Below are positions 10,751 through 22,014 of a stretch of DNA of 64,000 nucleotides, in pieces. How positions within the stretch are numbered: the first letter of the stretch is position 1; each line of letters starts with the position of its first letter. The stretch is from Hermatobates lingyangjiaoensis (lineage: Eukaryota > Arthropoda > Insecta > Hemiptera > Hermatobatidae). Where the stretch lies: positions 988,501 to 1,052,500 of the forward strand of contig JAPFBL010000118.1 of NCBI GenBank assembly GCA_026182355.1. The letters are read 5' to 3'. Under the pieces are notes generated by a model. The model searched no databases. It had not been told where the DNA came from and was given only the letters and a program-made list of their open reading frames with translations. The position numbers and the translations under genes were made by a program.

Positions 10751-11405
10751 CTATACTATTATATAAAACAGAATGTCTTCTTGTCTGTACGTCCGTCTTA
10801 ATTGCTACTTACTTGATGAGCTGTATTAAATTGATAATTAGGCATATCTAATTACTGTAATTAAATTGCAGCTACAAATCAAAGTCATCATAATTTGGCA
10901 GTATACATTCTGAAAGTAATACGTCATGGCAGTGCATACATTCTCAGTAGCATTTTATAGAGTTACTGATAATATATTACGTTTTACATGACGATGAAGT
11001 AAATACCTGAGCTACTGCGAAGTAAATACTGCATATTATTCATGCGCATTAATTCATGTGTATACCTTTACTTTTGGTTTATATAACAAAGGTTTATGAA
11101 TTCATAAAACTATTTCGGTAGAAAGTTCATATTCTGTATCTGAATTCATTTATTTTAAATTTTTTCTTTAATACTTGCGTGTATTCAAAATGATTTCTTC
11201 GTAAATAATAATCCCACGTTTTTATTAGTATAGGAAAAATTTATTTGAAATTTTGATTGGTGTTCAACGGTCAACAAATTGATTTTCAACACATATGAAC
11301 GCCATTTTTTGTGCAGTTATGTCTCTCAAAAAAACGAACTATTGGTAGTTCTGCGTCTGAAGAAAAAAAGAAAAAATGAATACGAGGGTTGCCAAGCCAG
11401 CTAGT
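10751..11405 (+). mobile_element. Helitron-like non-autonomous repeat (tentative)
   Basis: Starts near TATACTATTATATAAAAC with a following TGTCTGTACGTCCG, and ends GAGGGTTGCCAAGCCAGCTAG, which has a small GG.TTG/CAA.CC hairpin just before CTAG followed by T. Helitrons end in CTRR after a short hairpin. The end is repeated at about 11468-11490. Confidence 0.4.
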
Positions 11406-11536
11406 CTTAACTGAATTTCAAGTGGACAGGAATATGATAAATTAATGAGCCTCATACTGTCAGGCAGTACGAGGGTTGCCAAGCCAGCTAGTCTTAACTC
11501 AATTTCAAGTGGACAGGAATATGATAAATTAATGTA
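11381..11536 (+). repeat. Direct repeat, about 70 bp
   Basis: The sequence from ACGAGGGTTGCCAAGCC to GATAAATTAATG occurs at 11381 and again at 11468 (87-bp offset), almost unchanged. Confidence 0.85.
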
Positions 11537-11867
11537 TCAAGAAAAAACAAATACATTTCATACCAATTAATAAAAAGGGATATGTGAATTTAAAAAAGGA
11601 ATACTTTTAAATATAACTAGTTTTCAATTTCACTAATACAATGAAACTTAAACAGATCTGAATGACCAACGACTGAATGCCAGAATGCAAGTAATGTCCA
11701 ATGACGATTTGACACTTTTGTTTTTAAGGTATCGAGAACTTCAGGTGACTTTAAAATGTTTGAGGTATAAGTTGTTAACGATAAACTTTTTTACTTACCA
11801 GTTATTTATAAATTTTCTCTAGAGTTTGTATGCTTTATACTCGTATATATTAGAATTTATAGGGTAA
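11537..11867. other. Unassigned sequence
   Basis: Nothing recognisable. Confidence 0.35.
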
Positions 11868-11995
11868 AAAGCTAATGAAATGGTCTCCACGTATAAAAAT
11901 TTAATGGCCAATGTGGATACCATTTCATTAGTTTTTTACCCTACAATGAGTAAATACCATATAATAACTGATTGCACTACGTTAGAATATTAGAA
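11868..11995. mobile_element. PLE family H terminal fold-back
   Basis: AGGGTAAAAAGCTAATGAAA with its complement downstream, joined around CCAATGTGG. These are the 3'-most tails of family H pointing outward. The ribozyme-like motif is not included. The right side continues into ATGAGTAAATACCA, shared with 33470 and 52905. Confidence 0.7.
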
Positions 11996-12109
11996 TTTGA
12001 ATACTTCACTATTATTTTTTTCTTGCGGGTAATTTGTACAGTTTTAGAAATAACGTGATCTAAAAAAGTTGTAAATATAGAATTCTTCTTTAAGTAATTA
12101 AGGATAAGG

Positions 12110-12480
12110 GGCCAGAGTAGCTAAGTGGTTTGCGTGCTCACCTCTGCACTGGTAGATTCGAATGCTATTTTCATCTCCGGCTTTGAGTTTTTCTCGCGAA
12201 ATGTTAAAAAAAAAAGCTGAGTAAGGGAAGACGTTAAGCCTGTTTTAATTTATATAATGTACCTTCGCCTTTCGGCTATACCATGAAACAAAGCAAAGCA
12301 AATGGTTTTTTTACGTGACGTTGTTTACCCATGCCGCAAAACCAAAGTAGTGACTTCGAAGCGTTCATGGCGTGCCAGAAGCCGTCAGTCCTAAGCCTGT
12401 GCAATGCTAGATACTCGTTAAAGATTCCCCTATTCTTAATGTACTTGAGTGTGGCAGAATGCTAGTGTAGAATGACAAGT
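12110..12480 (+). mobile_element. SINE copy 7 with internal insertion
   Basis: Head GGGGCCAGAGTAGCTAAG, body with AGACGTTAAGCC, then about 100 bp of unrelated sequence (including CCTTCGCCTTTCGGC) before the SINE resumes with GTCAGTCCTAAGCCTGTG and ACTCGTTAAAGATTCCC. Confidence 0.75.
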
Positions 12481-12525
12481 GAAACCTTACCTAGACGAAT
12501 CAGCGTCAGAGGTGCACCTTTAGCA

Positions 12526-12542
12526 CCCCCCCCCCCCCCCCC
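12526..12542 (+). repeat. Poly(C), 17 nt
   Basis: Uninterrupted C run. Similar C or G runs occur at 13663-13681, 28241-28259, 29446-29467, 36494-36508 and 56774-56787. Confidence 0.95.
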
Positions 12543-13052
12543 AAATTTAAGACGCGCACACACTGAGAGTACTGTTTTGTTGAAGTGATGGTAAAACATC
12601 GCAAGGTTTCATACTTTCTGTATTACACGTTAACTCATTATGTTAACATATTTTTTTTTTACAATAAAACTTTTTTAAAAATATTTTAAGAAAAATGCCC
12701 CCCCTCTCGCTCACCTAGAAACTCAAAATAATTTGATGCCATAAGGTCATTTCTATATTGCATATACACAGCTAGGAAGTCAATGATCTTATATTTATGT
12801 TTATTGTTTGATATTTTGGAAAAGTAAAACGCTAAAAAATTGAGATTGTGTTGAGTTCTCCGTGAATGTATTCCAAAAAAAAAAAAAAATTAAACGAACA
12901 AGCAAGCCTTCTTTTCTATTTGATTCCCTGTTTTACTTTACTATAAGTAGAGCATAGTGATCTTAAAAGAAATTCTCTCTCGATATATTGGCGTATTTAC
13001 ATGTTTTAAGGTCTCCAAAGTCATTTTATGACGTTTTTTTGACGATGTTAGC
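12543..13052. other. Unassigned sequence
   Basis: Nothing recognisable beyond A/T runs. Confidence 0.35.
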
Positions 13053-13254
13053 CAAACCATAATTTGAAATGGGAAAAGAAGATCTTTGAACCATAACAAG
13101 CGGTCTTCGTTAGAATCAAAAACCCAACTGACGACCAACCCTTCGACTCTGACGAAGACGGCTTGTTACGGTTGAAAGCTTGTAGTCTTCTTTTCCTATT
13201 TCATAGTGTAGTTTGATTATTGATTGTTACTTGACGTGATTATGAGAAATCTTT
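13053..13254. mobile_element. PLE family A inverted dimer (diverged)
   Basis: Left arm is short (starts CAAACC); right arm keeps the terminal tail. The right core reads CTGACGA with GAA but AGCTTG replaces AGATCT, so the stem-III palindrome is damaged. Confidence 0.8.
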
Positions 13255-13280
13255 ATATATATATATATATATATATATAC
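13255..13280. repeat. (TA)n
   Basis: Dinucleotide run between a family A dimer and a family Q dimer. Confidence 0.9.
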
Positions 13281-13596
13281 ACTTTGTCGATGAAAATACG
13301 ATCCGAAATGGACAAATACAGTTCAATGTACATAAAGAAACATAGAGAAATTAAAAACACAAACTTACAGACTCTAATTTTCAGTTGAACCATCTTCAGG
13401 AGAGATAAAGGAGGGAAACCAAGCGCACTGGTACAGAGAAGGTTGGAGTCCAACCATTGGAGATGGTTGGTCTCCAACCTTCTCTGTACCAGTGCTCTTG
13501 GTTTCCCTCCTTTATCTCTCCTGAAGATGGTTCAACTGAAAATTAGAGTCTGTAAGTTTGTGTTTTTAATTTCTCTATGTTTCTTTATGTACATTG

Positions 13597-13600
<4 letters not shown>
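13280..13600. mobile_element. PLE family Q inverted dimer
   Basis: Arms 13320-13447 and 13473-13600 are near-perfect complements. The right arm has TCTC, core CTGAAGA, GGTT/AACT stem II, GAA, AATT, A, then GAGT, the family Q ribozyme-like terminus. The left arm extends about 40 bp further at its 3' end. Confidence 0.88.
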
Positions 13601-13641
<41 letters not shown>

Positions 13642-13681
13642 TGTGTGTGTGTATGTGTTGGTGGGGGGGGGGGGGGGGGGG
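13601..13681. repeat. (TA)n(GT)n then poly(G)19
   Basis: Compound microsatellite directly abutting the family Q right arm. Confidence 0.92.
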
Positions 13682-15323
13682 ATCCAAGAGCTTGTGTACA
13701 CGCTGCAGTCCACAGTCGTTCATGGAACAAATTAATATTTTAAACAAAAATGGACCTTATATTGTATATGCAACCAATTGTTTGGGAGCAATTATACATG
13801 ACTGATGACAGTATATGTAACATTAGATCAACTGGAACACCAAAAAATACAAGTGATATTGGACCGACTAGAACAGGAAGTTCAATTTTCAACCATTTCC
13901 TCAGAAATATTTAAAACTAATGAATGTATCTAGTTCATAGCGTTAGTTAATTAAAAATAACAAGAAAAAAATCAATTGGTTGTGAAGAAGTTTGATATTA
14001 TGTTTACTCATAGTAAAGTTGAGTGTAGCCCACTCCAGATTTTTTTTTCTAAACAGATTCCGCAATGACAGATATATTTTGAAACACGTAGTAACATGCC
14101 ATTCAATATAGCATCCTGTGTTTTCTTCATCGACTTGGTTGCCTTGGAAAAAACCATTTTTTTACCACCTTGAGCATGATTTAATGGTTAAAATTAAAAA
14201 AAAAAAAAAAAAAAAATCATACCCCGACAATGCGGAACTAATAAACAAACGTCTCTCCTTAGTCCCAATCATCTATAGTTACAAAATTGAATAAATTTCA
14301 TCCGATATTTACATAATCTTGTCTTTGAAGTAAGTAGTAAATTAAATTAACCCGGTGTTTGCGTAATTTTAATAAATTACTGAATAGAACGATATCATTT
14401 GAGCAATAGTTGTATAGTTAAAACAATTTCGTTGAATATTCATATAGTAAATTGCAAAATTTTTCAAGATGTAAATAAAATTCTATTGCGTTTCTTTTCT
14501 TTACTTGTTTTTCTTATTTAATAAATTACTTGTTTAATGAATGCCAAGTCATTTTGGTTTTGACGTTTTTTTTTTATATGTATATATAAGCGAATTTACA
14601 TTGAAATCTGTTTAGCTTCTCATTGCGATTGGTTCTGTCGTAAAAGTGGGGGAGTCTCTGTCACTTTTCTGTCTTCTCTGTCACTTTGTTTAATATTATG
14701 TCCTTCTAAGCAACTCACCTTCATGCTGTTATGCATTGCAGTCTTCTATAATCGTCCTAAACATCTTCCTTCCCACATTTTCTTTCTCATTCTATCTTCT
14801 ATGTCTTTAGTATTCATTATTCAATATTCTATACAATTCTTTCTCAATCTGTTTACTTTTGATTTATCAAAGACGTATGCTTAAGAACAAATCTGTTTAT
14901 ATTCAGTTATTATCAATCAAGTAGTGATTCAGTGACATGCAATAAATTAATTCACGATTAAAGCCCACTACTTATAACTCAGTCTGAAGACTATACGCAT
15001 AAAAAAAATAACTAGATTAAAAACCTTTAATAGGAGAATAATATAAAAACTTTTAAAAGTATCGAAGAAACTTTTATAAATCTGAAATAACATTAAATAT
15101 TTTACCAATCTAGCTTGAAGTCGGAAATTAAATAGAAATATTAATAATAGCCTTCAGATATTCCTTGGTCCTATTTCTTATAAGTTATTAAGAAAATAAT
15201 AGCAATTTCAAAAATTTATTAAAATAAAAAAAAGTTGTATTTCACTGTTCTCTACATTATTTCATTCTTTACTTAGTATTTTTTTAATCACTTTTCATAT
15301 TGTAGTTGATCATATATATAAAT
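13682..15323. other. Unassigned AT-rich sequence
   Basis: About 1.6 kb without recognisable genes or repeat ends; contains a long A run near 14190-14216. Confidence 0.4.
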
Positions 15324-15503
15324 AAAGATTTGACATAAAGACGTGAAATAACAATCAATGATCAAACCACAATATGAAATGGGAAAACAAGACTATGATC
15401 TTTCAATCGTAACAAGCGGTCTTCGTCAGACTTTGATGAAGACCGCTTGTTGCGGTTGAAAGATCTTAGTCTTATTTTCCCATTTCATATTGCGGTTTGA
15501 TCA
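15324..15503. mobile_element. PLE family A inverted dimer
   Basis: The left arm reaches the terminal hairpin; the right arm ends at GATCA. The inner join falls inside the ribozyme-like core (GTCAGAC/TTTGATGAAGACC), so the right core is incomplete. Confidence 0.85.
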
Positions 15504-15506
15504 CTC

Positions 15507-15508
<2 letters not shown>

Positions 15509-15580
<72 letters not shown>
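15509..15580. repeat. (TA)n(TG)n
   Basis: Compound microsatellite separating two PLE dimers. Confidence 0.92.
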
Positions 15581-15585
<5 letters not shown>

Positions 15586-15760
15586 GTTGAACGACCTTTG
15601 TACTGTGGCATGAATCAATTTCATAGTCCATCCTGAGAAAATTTGAAAGATAGACTATGAAATTGATTCATGCCACAGTACAAAGGTCGTTCAACAAAAC
15701 ATGTATAAAAGAAGGATTGCTCCCCAAATTTACAAATATATATATATATATATATTATCC
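15581..15760 (+). mobile_element. PLE N-terminal coding fold-back (family D)
   Basis: Arms 15581-15628 and 15653-15700 are perfect complements around a 24-bp spacer. Rightward the sequence reads RSFNKTCIKEGLLPKFTN, the conserved module near the N-terminus of PLE ORFs, then breaks into (TA)n after the codons for TNIY. As in the terminal dimers, the coding direction is outward. Confidence 0.75.
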
Positions 15761-15837
15761 CCCGCTCCTCTCTTGGGTCATTTAAATATAGCATTTTTGC
15801 TCACTAATATTTTAACTGGAATTTTGCATAATAAAGT

Positions 15838-16250
15838 TAATTAGTTTAGATATGTTTATGATATATTGGTGCATCTGTCCAACATCTATCGATAAAGATG
15901 CATTTCTAATGAAATTAAATCCATTAGTGCTGACAATCCAATTCAGAATGAAAGAAGAACTAATTTATAATTTGCCCTTCTTAGATGTTACCTAAAGAGT
16001 TACGTTTTTGTGTATATAGAAAACCTACTAACGTACTATCGTGTATCCATTATTTTTCTTCCCACCATAGAAATGTTAAAATATCTCTTTAACTTTTAAA
16101 GGCATTAAAAATTTGCTCCCTTAATTCCTTAATAATGAAATTAAGAGCCTTACATCTACTGTGCTATCATTAACATATCCCTCCTGTTACCTGGGCCTTT
16201 TACCATCCAAGAAGAACATTTTACCCATATGGTGAAACAGAGGTAGAATC
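15838..16250 (+). pseudogene. PLE reverse transcriptase C-terminal fragment
   Basis: Readable in pieces of different frames: a decayed RYVDDI-type catalytic motif (here RYVYDIL) at about 15848, then a stretch matching the PLE segment that contains the SFLDV motif, and YRKPTN-like coding near 16015 (VYIENLLT in the current frame). It is strikingly similar to the minus-strand remnant at 55640-56240, including the words CCTAAAGAGTTACG and GAAAACCTACTAACGTAC. Several stops and frameshifts; no nuclease follows. It is a dead fragment of a family A-like PLE. Confidence 0.75.
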
Positions 16251-16535
16251 AGCCCTGTGTTGTAAGTCATCCATAGCTAAAAGGGATGCCAAATAATAAA
16301 TGAACCATGCTTACCTTTCCTAGTACTGCAGTAAATGGCCAAAGCCTATAACGTAGACATTCGCAATCATACTAAAGAAAGTTTGGTGAGAAAGAAAACT
16401 TGGATTTTTGAATCTAAGTTTGAATATCGATAAAAATAGACAATGGTAAATGAATTAGTTTGTTGAATAAAGAAGAGTGTTTATGGAAACATTGTAGATT
16501 GGTGAGGGTAGTGTGTTTGTGACTGTAGGTGTCTT

Positions 16536-16536
<1 letters not shown>
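16251..16536. other. Unassigned sequence
   Basis: Nothing recognisable. Confidence 0.3.
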
Positions 16537-16574
<38 letters not shown>

Positions 16575-16665
16575 GTGTGTGCGTATGTATGTGTGTGTGT
16601 ATGTGTGTGTGTGTGTGTGTGTGTTGTGTGTGTGTGTGTGTGTGAGTGTGTGTGTGTGTGTTTTT
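16537..16665 (+). repeat. (GT)n, interrupted
   Basis: Long TG-rich microsatellite, lying at the 3' side of the LINE fragment (as CA on its strand). Confidence 0.92.
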
Positions 16666-16769
16666 TTGAATCATTTATTCTGCATGCACCATACAAATAT
16701 TACATGCATGTAAAAAACTTTACAACATTCTATCGAAGTCTAGAGTATTAACAAAACGTTCGAATATCC

Positions 16770-17164
16770 TTCACAGATCTGTTCCACTAATTAGTTCAGC
16801 TAAGTTCTCTGGTGGCCACCTCATGCCTCTTGGCACTGCTTCTCGTATTAGTTGCCATCTTTCGTTGTCGTATATTGTGCATTCCAGAAGAATGTGAAAC
16901 CATGTCTGGGCTGATGTGTTGTCACATGTGCATAAGTCGTTTGGTAATATCTTAAAGGGATGTAGATATTCCTTATTGCGTCCGTGACCCAATAGCATTT
17001 GTGTCAATTTGTATGCTATTTTTATCGGAAATTTCAATCTGTGTTGAATTGTTGGGAAGAATAGCTTCGTTTGTGTTCCTGTAGTGGACAGTAACCATCT
17101 TCTACTCCATTCTTGCAAAGATTGACTATACAGCAGGCTATCAACATATGTTTTTGGAACATAA

Positions 17165-17165
<1 letters not shown>
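16770..17165 (-). pseudogene. Non-LTR retrotransposon ORF2 C-terminus
   Basis: An open 115-codon frame (16771-17118) preceded in another frame by related sequence to about 17165. It carries LTQMLLGHGRNKEYLHPFKI, then CTCD and HILLEC, the Cys/His pattern found after the RNase H region in jockey/R1/I-like LINEs. The stop at 16771 is close to where such proteins end. The rest of ORF2 is missing, as expected for 5'-truncated LINEs; (GT)n tracts lie on both sides. The clade assignment is by motif only. Confidence 0.78.
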
Positions 17166-17213
<48 letters not shown>

Positions 17214-17222
17214 CGTGTGTGT
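17166..17222 (+). repeat. (GT)n
   Basis: Microsatellite at the truncated 5' side of the LINE fragment. Confidence 0.92.
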
Positions 17223-17466
17223 GAGAGTGAGTGAGCGGTAGTATGATGTGGAGGTAAAGCCTTGCATGGGCGTCGACAGGGGGCGATAAAGCTTTAATCT
17301 CGCTCTATTTATGGGCCCATTTCAGTTAAGTTGGCTTGATGAAATGCCTGCGTCAAGTAGTTGTGACTACAATCAACTAACTTGGCTTAACTTTCTCTTA
17401 GCCCTCGTTAGCTAAACTTCTTACTCTCCTGTAGCAACTACTTCTCTACACTAACACACACAATCA

Positions 17467-17501
<35 letters not shown>

Positions 17502-17769
17502 AGACTCACATTATGTGATATAATTATATATTTTCTATTATATCTATTTATAATTTATTTGTTTTTTGAAAAATATATTCAATTTTTTTATTTATATATT
17601 ATCATTATTATAATTATAAAATAACCGTCAATTCACATCTCCTCCTTAGTACGACCGCAATAACGGTCAAAATATTAAAAAGTGAGTCTTTTCTTACATT
17701 TCTTTCTATGTGTCATAATTTATACGATATACGATGTATATCGTATACGTATATATATATATATATATA
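17223..17769. other. Unassigned, with (CA)n and (TA)n tracts
   Basis: (CT)n/(CA)n near 17465-17502 and (TA)n near 17750-17769; otherwise nothing. Confidence 0.45.
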
Positions 17770-18098
17770 GGTGTGTTCTCTAATCGGGGTTCGGTCAATT
17801 TTCCAGGATAAAAAATTAAACTCTCGTTGCCAACGTTTTGGTTTCATTTAAAACTTTTTTCATAGGCAGAAGTAAGAATTTTTTAACTAAGAAAATGAAA
17901 TTTACATTATTTACATTGTTGTTCCTTTAAATAATGTAAATTTCATTTTCTTAGTTAAAAAATTCTTACTTCTGCCTATGAAAAAGGTTTTAAATGAAAC
18001 CGAAACGTTGGCAACGAGAGTTTAATTTTTTATCCTGGAAAATTAACCGAACCCCGATTAGAGAACACACCTATTCTATCAAACGGTCGATATATTAT
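17770..18098. mobile_element. PLE family C inverted dimer
   Basis: Arms 17770-17914 and 17931-18075, near-identical complements; the right arm extends to 18095. The right arm has GCC, TATGAAAA (degenerate core), GGTTTT/AAACC stem II, GAA, ACGT, T, GGC. This is the small relative of the palindrome at 22051-24330. Confidence 0.87.
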
Positions 18099-18125
18099 TG
18101 AATCTGTTATATATATATATATATA

Positions 18126-18205
18126 TATATCGTCTGATGACGAGGACATCGAAATATAGTAATGAGTTTCTGTTTCATTTCTGAGTGTTCTTTGTGGCAA
18201 TATAG
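18126..18205 (+). mobile_element. PLE family T terminal piece
   Basis: Core CTGATGA, short stem, GAA, ATAT, A, then GTAATGAG. Begins right after (TA)n, so it is truncated just upstream of the motif. Confidence 0.7.
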
Positions 18206-18221
18206 TTTTATATAAATATAT

Positions 18222-18516
18222 ATATATTGATAAAAGTATCGACCGTGGAATAGAAAGAAAACTAAAGTTTATCGGGACTCTGTCAGTTCTTCAGGTTCAA
18301 AGAACTGATAATCAAGTTTATCGTCAGTTGAGTATCGGGCTTCGGTTCAAATAAAACTCTCAACGTTTCGGTCTTTATTTAAAACCTTTTTCATAGGCTG
18401 AAGTATAAATTTCGAAACACAAAAACTAAGTATTACATTACCACAAATTATTTTACAAAGAAAAATAGTCTTGTGAATTTCAACAACAACTGTAGTTTGA
18501 ATGAACACATGACACT
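18222..18516 (-). mobile_element. PLE family C2 terminal piece
   Basis: Minus-strand order: AAAATTTATACTT-type 3' region, GCC, TATGAAAA, GAA, ACGT, T, then a tail ending near ACGGTCGATACTTTTATC. The same family occurs on the plus strand at 62676-62950. Confidence 0.78.
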
Positions 18517-18579
18517 GAACTGTCAGTTCAGTATAAATATATATATTATATATATATATATATATATTGTTTCTAAGTT

Positions 18580-18700
18580 TACAAAGGAACACGCATATTA
18601 CAAGAATACAATACTCACTACTATATTTCGACTATCTCGTCATCAGGAAGAAAGTGTGAAAACTGTCTTAGTAGAATATATATTAATTTATTCTGCTAAG
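18580..18700 (-). mobile_element. PLE family T terminal piece
   Basis: Minus strand: CTTC, core CTGATGA, GAA, ATAT, A, GTAGTGAG. Closely related to 60060-60120. Confidence 0.7.
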
Positions 18701-19084
18701 ATATGACATATTGATGATTACGTTATTGTCATTATGAAGGAATTTGTGGATAATTAAGGCAATATTGTTTTGGTAGAACTAAAAGAAAAAAAGTATATTT
18801 AAAATTTAATTTAGACAGTCGGAGGGAAAATGGAATTATTAAAAAAGGTAGTAAAAGAAATGTCATCGTGAAGAGGAGTGTCATGTGCCAGACTTAAGAG
18901 TGTTAGGGACTTCCCGACGGCTGAGCCCTGCACCATTATATTTCAATGATTACACACTTTATATTTATATTTTTTTTACTTTATAAGTTAATAAAATTTA
19001 ATGCAGTATCAAAAGATTTTTTAGGCAATAATATCCCAGTTTTTTTTTTAATGGAAAATATTCTTTTTATTTAGTACGGCCTGA
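18701..19084. other. Unassigned sequence
   Basis: Nothing recognisable. Confidence 0.35.
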
Positions 19085-19480
19085 GATTTGTGTTCGTGAA
19101 TACTGAACGTTACCACAGTAATATCCATAATCAATGATATAGTAATGTTGCATCTTTGGTAATTATAGATTACAGATAACGGAAACCTAACCATTGTAAA
19201 TACCCTTAATTAATGCATTAATAATCTTGCATTTGTAGTATGATTAATAATCATTGATCATACCATGATGATTACCTCGCCACAGTAAAGATGTTACTGG
19301 CCACAATGCCTAATAATGTTACAACTGTGTTAATCATAGAGTACAGATTAAAAACTTTACCACAGAAAATACCTATAATCAATGCCATAATGACGTTACA
19401 TGCAGTAATCATAGTTAACAGATCGAAAACTTCACCACAGTAAATACCCATAATCAATGCCATAATAATCTTACGTCTGT
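19085..19480 (+). repeat. Minisatellite, about 75-bp unit
   Basis: CCACAGTAAATACCCATAAT and variants recur with CATAATGACGTTACAT and ACAGATCGAAAACTT blocks; the last two copies are 75 bp apart, earlier ones more diverged. Confidence 0.8.
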
Positions 19481-19686
19481 ACTAATCAAAGATTATTGAT
19501 GAAAACTTTCATTTCTTCCTCACACATTCAAATTTGTTCAGAAAAGTTACCATGTAACATACAATTAATATTATACATATTGTATTGTATTTATACAAAT
19601 ACAATTAATATCAATGTCAATAATATTAAAGCTAATTGCTTGATCAAATTTTAAAGTTAAGAGTCTTTCTATGTTAAATGTTAATC

Positions 19687-20065
19687 TTAAATAATATATT
19701 GATATAGTTTCTCGACCACTGATATTTCAAATTCACATAAGGGGTTATTGAGGATTTTGGTCATAAAACCATACAACTCCTAATCATCAGCCGACGTTTC
19801 GCCAAAAGTTGTTTGGCATTTTCAAGGCTTGATTTAGAAGAAACACTAATTTACTGGTCCATGCTTATATCTGGCTAGCCATATTATAGTCTAGCCATAT
19901 TATAATCTAGCCAGATATAAGCATGGACCAGTAAATTAGTGTTTCTTCTAAATCAAGCCTTGAAAATGCCAAACAACTTTTGGCGAAACGTCGGCTGATG
20001 ATCAGGAGTTGTATGTTTTATGACCAAATCTTCAATAACCCCTTATGTGAATTTTAAATAATATA
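19687..20065. mobile_element. PLE family E inverted dimer with 12-bp TSD
   Basis: Two outward terminal pieces meet near 19880 around CTAGCCATATTATA. The right arm reads GCC, TTGAAAA, GCCAAA/TTTGGC stem II, GAA, ACGT, C, GGC. TTAAATAATATA at 19687-19698 recurs at 20054-20065. The left arm continues to the fuller 3' end (CGAGAAACTATATCAA complement), the right arm stops at GTGAATT. Confidence 0.88.
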
Positions 20066-20699
20066 CTTATTTAGTTCATGACTTGGAAGTTTATGCTCAT
20101 AAATTGAATACATTGTATTTTTTCCGTGCACTTGACGAACCTCGAGTCTTGTTTTGAAGGAAATGTCTGGTATTAGACCTTGCATATTTGTGATAATGCC
20201 ATCTAATATTTCAAATTTCACCTTGGAAAGTAATTAATTATTATTTTTACTGGTGGTTTTCTGTAAAGCAGGACGTGAATGAACTATTGCACTGCCAAGT
20301 AAGGTGAGTTGTCTCTGGTATATATAGCCCTGAGTGACTAGCAAAAAAACAGGTGTGACCTAGGCCCTCGGGATAAATAAAGAAAGCGGCAAGTCAAACC
20401 TATTATGAGATGGAGCAATTTTGTGATGATTCATTCAATGATTTGTTATGATTCCTAGAAAAGAGGCAGGTACTGCGTAAGGTCAAAAGGATACGGGGAA
20501 TGAGTTAAGAATTCAGGTAGTCTGAAATGATGTGTCAAAGCTGATGGGTGATCAGGGAGGGTTAGTGAACCCTTGGGAATGCTTTTGAAAACCGCACGCC
20601 ATATGATCCCTTTTAGGCGAGGTGTATTCGGGTGGTTGGGTGGGGGGCGGAAGGGGAGTTTTTTTATAGGTGTTCCATACAAGTTCAAATCAAACATAG
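20066..20699. other. Unassigned sequence
   Basis: No recognisable feature; somewhat GC-richer around 20540-20660. Confidence 0.35.
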
Positions 20700-21035
20700 A
20701 ATTTATTATCTGAGCTAGGTTAGGCTACAGAAGTAGTCGTCCCAATAGGGAACACAGATAGCACATTAACATTGGCCCTTTGTGAAATCACACAATGAAC
20801 CATTCTACACAGGCAGCTCTAAAGTTAGCTTAACTCCAGTGTATCTAAAGTAGGAATCTTTTTAAAAAATATTGCCTTTGGACCGATACCCTAACTTCAT
20901 CTCCGAGGGACAACGTGCTTAGATTTATTCACTTCCGTGCTTGAATAAACCGACGGCCATAGCGGGTATTGAACCCTAGATATATCAGTCCAGAGGAGAG
21001 TACGTTGCCACTCGACTAGACTAACCCTTAGCTAA
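20700..21035 (-). mobile_element. SINE copy 8
   Basis: Nearly full-length minus copy: tail AGGTTAGG at the left, GGCCCTTTGTG and CACAATG, body, and tRNA-like head with GGGTATTGAACCC (complement of the B-box region) at the right. Confidence 0.85.
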
Positions 21036-21260
21036 ATAAAATGAAGAAGGTAGAACTGAATTCTCATTTTTTCACCCTCTGAAGTCCAAAATTCACCCTT
21101 GGGAGTGAATATCAACCCTCATTGAAAATCGTTGCCATAGGCTATACAATAACTTTAATAAAAATAATAAATTATTTTTGCAATTTCTGACGTTAATAAA
21201 TAAGAGTCATGCATAAAAACCTGTTCTAATACATGATACTTTCTGATGACTTATATATGT
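21036..21260. other. Unassigned sequence
   Basis: Nothing recognisable. Confidence 0.3.
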
Positions 21261-21408
21261 CTTTCAACCGTAATAAACAGTCAGAGTCAAGAGTCAGAGG
21301 CTCTGACGAAGACTGCTTGTTACGGTTGAAAGATCTTAGTCTTTTTTTTTTCATTTCATATTGTGGTTTGATCATTGATTGTTAATTTACGTGTTTATGT
21401 GAAATCAT
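21261..21408. mobile_element. PLE family A inverted dimer, left arm short
   Basis: The left arm begins inside the ribozyme-like motif (CTTTCAACC). The right arm is complete through the terminal hairpin: CTGACGA, GAA, AGATCT, T, AGTC. Confidence 0.82.
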
Positions 21409-21420
21409 TATATATATATA

Positions 21421-21533
21421 GTTAACACATGAAAGAGAAAAAACAAATAAAGATACACACAAAAGACTCACAACGATATTTCGACAGTCGTCGTCATCGG
21501 GTAGAAGTAGTCCCTTTGAGTAGCTGAAGCTAA

Positions 21534-21535
<2 letters not shown>
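21421..21535 (-). mobile_element. PLE family R terminal piece
   Basis: Minus strand: CCGATGA (core with one change), GAC/GTC stem II, GAA, ATAT, C, then GTTGTGAG. Confidence 0.7.

Positions 21536-21536
<1 letters not shown>

Positions 21537-21567
<31 letters not shown>
21537..21567. repeat. (TA)n
   Basis: Between two PLE terminal pieces. Confidence 0.9.
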
Positions 21568-21570
<3 letters not shown>

Positions 21571-21750
21571 GCTAGTGGACATGTTTCGAATGTACCACAT
21601 CAGGACAATAATGAGAATAATAGTAGGATTGTCAGTTTATATATATTAGAGGTGGATTACTATTGGAATGTTCACAGGACATCGCCCTGGATCACGGGGC
21701 ATTATGGGGGATTAAGGTAGGGTGGTTGGACTCACCTACTACCTGGCTAA
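21568..21750 (-). mobile_element. PLE family S terminal piece
   Basis: Minus strand: GTC, CTGATGT, GAA, ACATGT, C. The flanking GGGGGATTAAGG...TTGG block is related to 26630-26720, where the same family lies on the plus strand. Confidence 0.6.
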
Positions 21751-21756
21751 TCTGGA

Positions 21757-21976
21757 TTGACCTGTTGGAAAATAGTTTTAAAATTCGACAAGAATTATAA
21801 AGTTGGATATTTATGGCTGGCAGCTTTTCTTGAAATATTATTTTTTTATAGTTTTAATGAAGAGTTAGGGAAGGATTTCTGGAAACTCGAGAAATTGTGT
21901 AGGAAGCAGATACAGGCCAAATATGGGGCGTTATTTAACAATATATGTTTAAATTAAGGACTGCTTCCAACTTTTA

Positions 21977-21985
<9 letters not shown>
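21757..21985 (+). pseudogene. PLE N-terminal region fragment
   Basis: Reads FNEELGKDFWKLEKLCRKQI, then AKYGALFNNICLN, a stop, and GLLPTF before breaking into (TA)n. The same module (F-R-x-L-E-K, then FN..C..EGLLP) appears at 15650, 26878, 28766 (minus), 33540 (minus), 43505 and 60515. It matches the region upstream of the reverse transcriptase in PLE ORFs, by my recollection of the family. Confidence 0.65.

Positions 21986-22010
<25 letters not shown>
21986..22010. repeat. (TA)n
   Basis: Sits exactly at the codons for TNIY-type sequence of the preceding PLE fragment. Confidence 0.9.

Positions 22011-22014
<4 letters not shown>

Noticed and set aside
16414..16751. Frames of 66-86 codons made of His/Thr or Cys/Val repeats
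   Set aside because: They are translations of (GT)n/(CA)n microsatellite in several frames, not genes.
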